DNA from: a virus
Strand: one strand, 5' to 3'
Length of the DNA: 28,597 bases
IMG/VR virus record: IMGVR_UViG_3300031227_000298
Location: 1-28,597 of that record
The translations under genes and the position numbers were made by a program. The notes under the pieces are model-generated. The model searched no databases. It saw only the letters and a program-made list of their open reading frames with translations, and had not been told where the DNA came from. This document shows, one piece after another, positions 28,025 through 28,597 of the stretch. How positions within the stretch are numbered: the stretch's first letter is position 1; every line of letters begins with the position of its first letter.

Positions 28025-28248
28025 AAAAACAACGAAAACGTATCGGCACACTTGGAACGCAATTAGTACAGAGGTTGCGGAAACTTTATTTTCTAGGGAT
28101 TTATGGATTGCGGAAGAACAGGTACGAGCAAAAGACGTGTGAAACAATCGCGGATCATGAAATAGTGTGGGATGGTTGTGGATATGTTTGTCGAATCTGT
28201 GGAAAAAAATTTAACCCGGCAGAAACAATAACCAAACCACATAAATGA
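28021..28248 (+). CDS. Basic protein with a C-terminal zinc knuckle, 75 residues
   Basis: Begins with a basic, Leu-rich helical segment (KKQRKRIGTLGTQLVQRLRKLYFLGIYGLRK), then a ribbon-like end with CGYVCRICGKKFN (three Cys in C-x3-C-x2-C spacing) plus an earlier Cys (KTCETI) and nearby His. Nucleic-acid binding is plausible from the charge and Cys pattern. No named family recognised. Overlaps the next ATG (28245) by 4 bases. Confidence 0.6.
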   Translation: MKKQRKRIGTLGTQLVQRLRKLYFLGIYGLRKNRYEQKTCETIADHEIVWDGCGYVCRICGKKFNPAETITKPHK

Positions 28249-28597
28249 GTGAACAAATAACGAGAACCGAAGTAGACAGCCTTATTGAGAGGCTCGCAGA
28301 AACAGGAATAAATAAGGTTTTTGACCCACAATCGGGAGGGCTGATTAACGAGGAGGAATACCAAAAAGACGTAATGATTGGCAATGTGCTTGAGCGGGGG
28401 TTAAGAGACGCCATTTTAACGCCTAAAGTGCAAAGAACTATAACTTTATTGTGGGACCCCTGCGGACTCTCTAGCTCCCTCCAAGAAATAGCAAAGGAAA
28501 GCGGGTGGAAGAAAAGATATTGCCAACAGTGTGATGTGGAGCATCGCTATGGAGACCACGACACCCTCAAATCACCAGAATGCAATAACTTACTTGT
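28245..28597 (+). CDS. Unknown protein, 3' truncated at window end
   Basis: ATG 28245 overlaps the upstream stop and the frame is open to the window edge (117 codons). Product MSEQITRTEVDSLIERLAETGINKVFDPQSGGLINEEEYQKDVMIGNVLERGLRDAILTPKVQRTITLLWDPCGL… The N-terminal half is helical and acidic; the visible end contains two Cys near WKKRYCQQCDVEHRYGDHD and another further on (ECNN), a possible zinc ribbon. I do not recognise the family. Confidence 0.6.
   Translation, partial: MSEQITRTEVDSLIERLAETGINKVFDPQSGGLINEEEYQKDVMIGNVLERGLRDAILTPKVQRTITLLWDPCGLSSSLQEIAKESGWKKRYCQQCDVEHRYGDHDTLKSPECNNLL

Noticed and set aside
1-28597. Recoding of TGA (as in some Patescibacteria)
   Set aside because: Many clear genes end at TGA (for example 1286, 2205, 2703, 16393, 24427), often overlapping the next ATG, so TGA acts as a stop.
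1-28597. tRNA, rRNA or transposable element
   Set aside because: No cloverleaf-like gene, rRNA segment, transposase or integrase reading frame was noticed while reading the window; this was not tested with a dedicated search tool.

Overview
This 28.6 kb window is a tailed-phage genome segment (siphovirus-like tail). Every supported gene is on the + strand, gene ends and starts mostly overlap as ATGA, and no tRNA, rRNA, CRISPR array or transposase was seen. TGA is used as an ordinary stop throughout, so the host does not recode TGA. Shine-Dalgarno sequences are essentially absent before the starts. Instead, at least nine genes have a sigma70-like promoter (-35 often TTGCWN, -10 often TAATAT) whose -10 hexamer ends 6-7 bases before the ATG, which predicts leaderless mRNAs. 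Together with secreted LamG/FISUMP-type proteins this points, by inference only, to a host that starts translation without Shine-Dalgarno, with Patescibacteria (CPR) a better guess than Bacteroidota because the promoters are sigma70-like.

Layout. (1) 1-2828: end of the head genes and the neck: an unidentified partial C-terminus, a decoration-like protein, a Gp36-type connector, a virion-morphogenesis/tail-completion protein and a tail-terminator-like protein. Terminase, portal and capsid must lie upstream. (2) 2780-7056: an inserted unit with its own leaderless promoter, encoding three proteins with Sec-type signal peptides. The last (741 aa) carries LamG-like and FISUMP domains, and its last ~50 codons are adenine-poor and GC-rich like the variable repeat of a diversity-generating retroelement. 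(3) 7079-15937: small proteins, major tail protein, strong terminator, tail assembly chaperone pair joined by a -1 frameshift at A9, tape measure, Dit, a polyglycine-rich fibre and a hub protein. (4) 15972-17163: putative lysis cassette of two small membrane proteins plus a papain-fold cysteine peptidase with intact Q/C/H/N residues in the place of an endolysin. (5) 17219-28597: early region with an HTH regulator, many tiny genes, a SWIM zinc finger, a coiled-coil protein, a stand-alone RNA polymerase alpha-CTD-like protein, an annealase/exonuclease/SSB-like recombination set, an HTH-sigma region 4 hybrid, a cluster of mini membrane proteins, a replication-organiser-like protein with 12-bp tandem repeats, a DnaB helicase, a NinG/HNH-type nuclease and several zinc-ribbon proteins.

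The most notable points are: the secreted, possibly hypervariable lectin cassette; the pairing of an alpha-CTD mimic with a sigma region 4 mimic in a genome with stereotyped leaderless promoters; and a 5' leader before the replication genes that can fold into a pseudoknot overlapping a 39-codon leaderless ORF. Functional names rest on motif reading of the translations; no database search was run.
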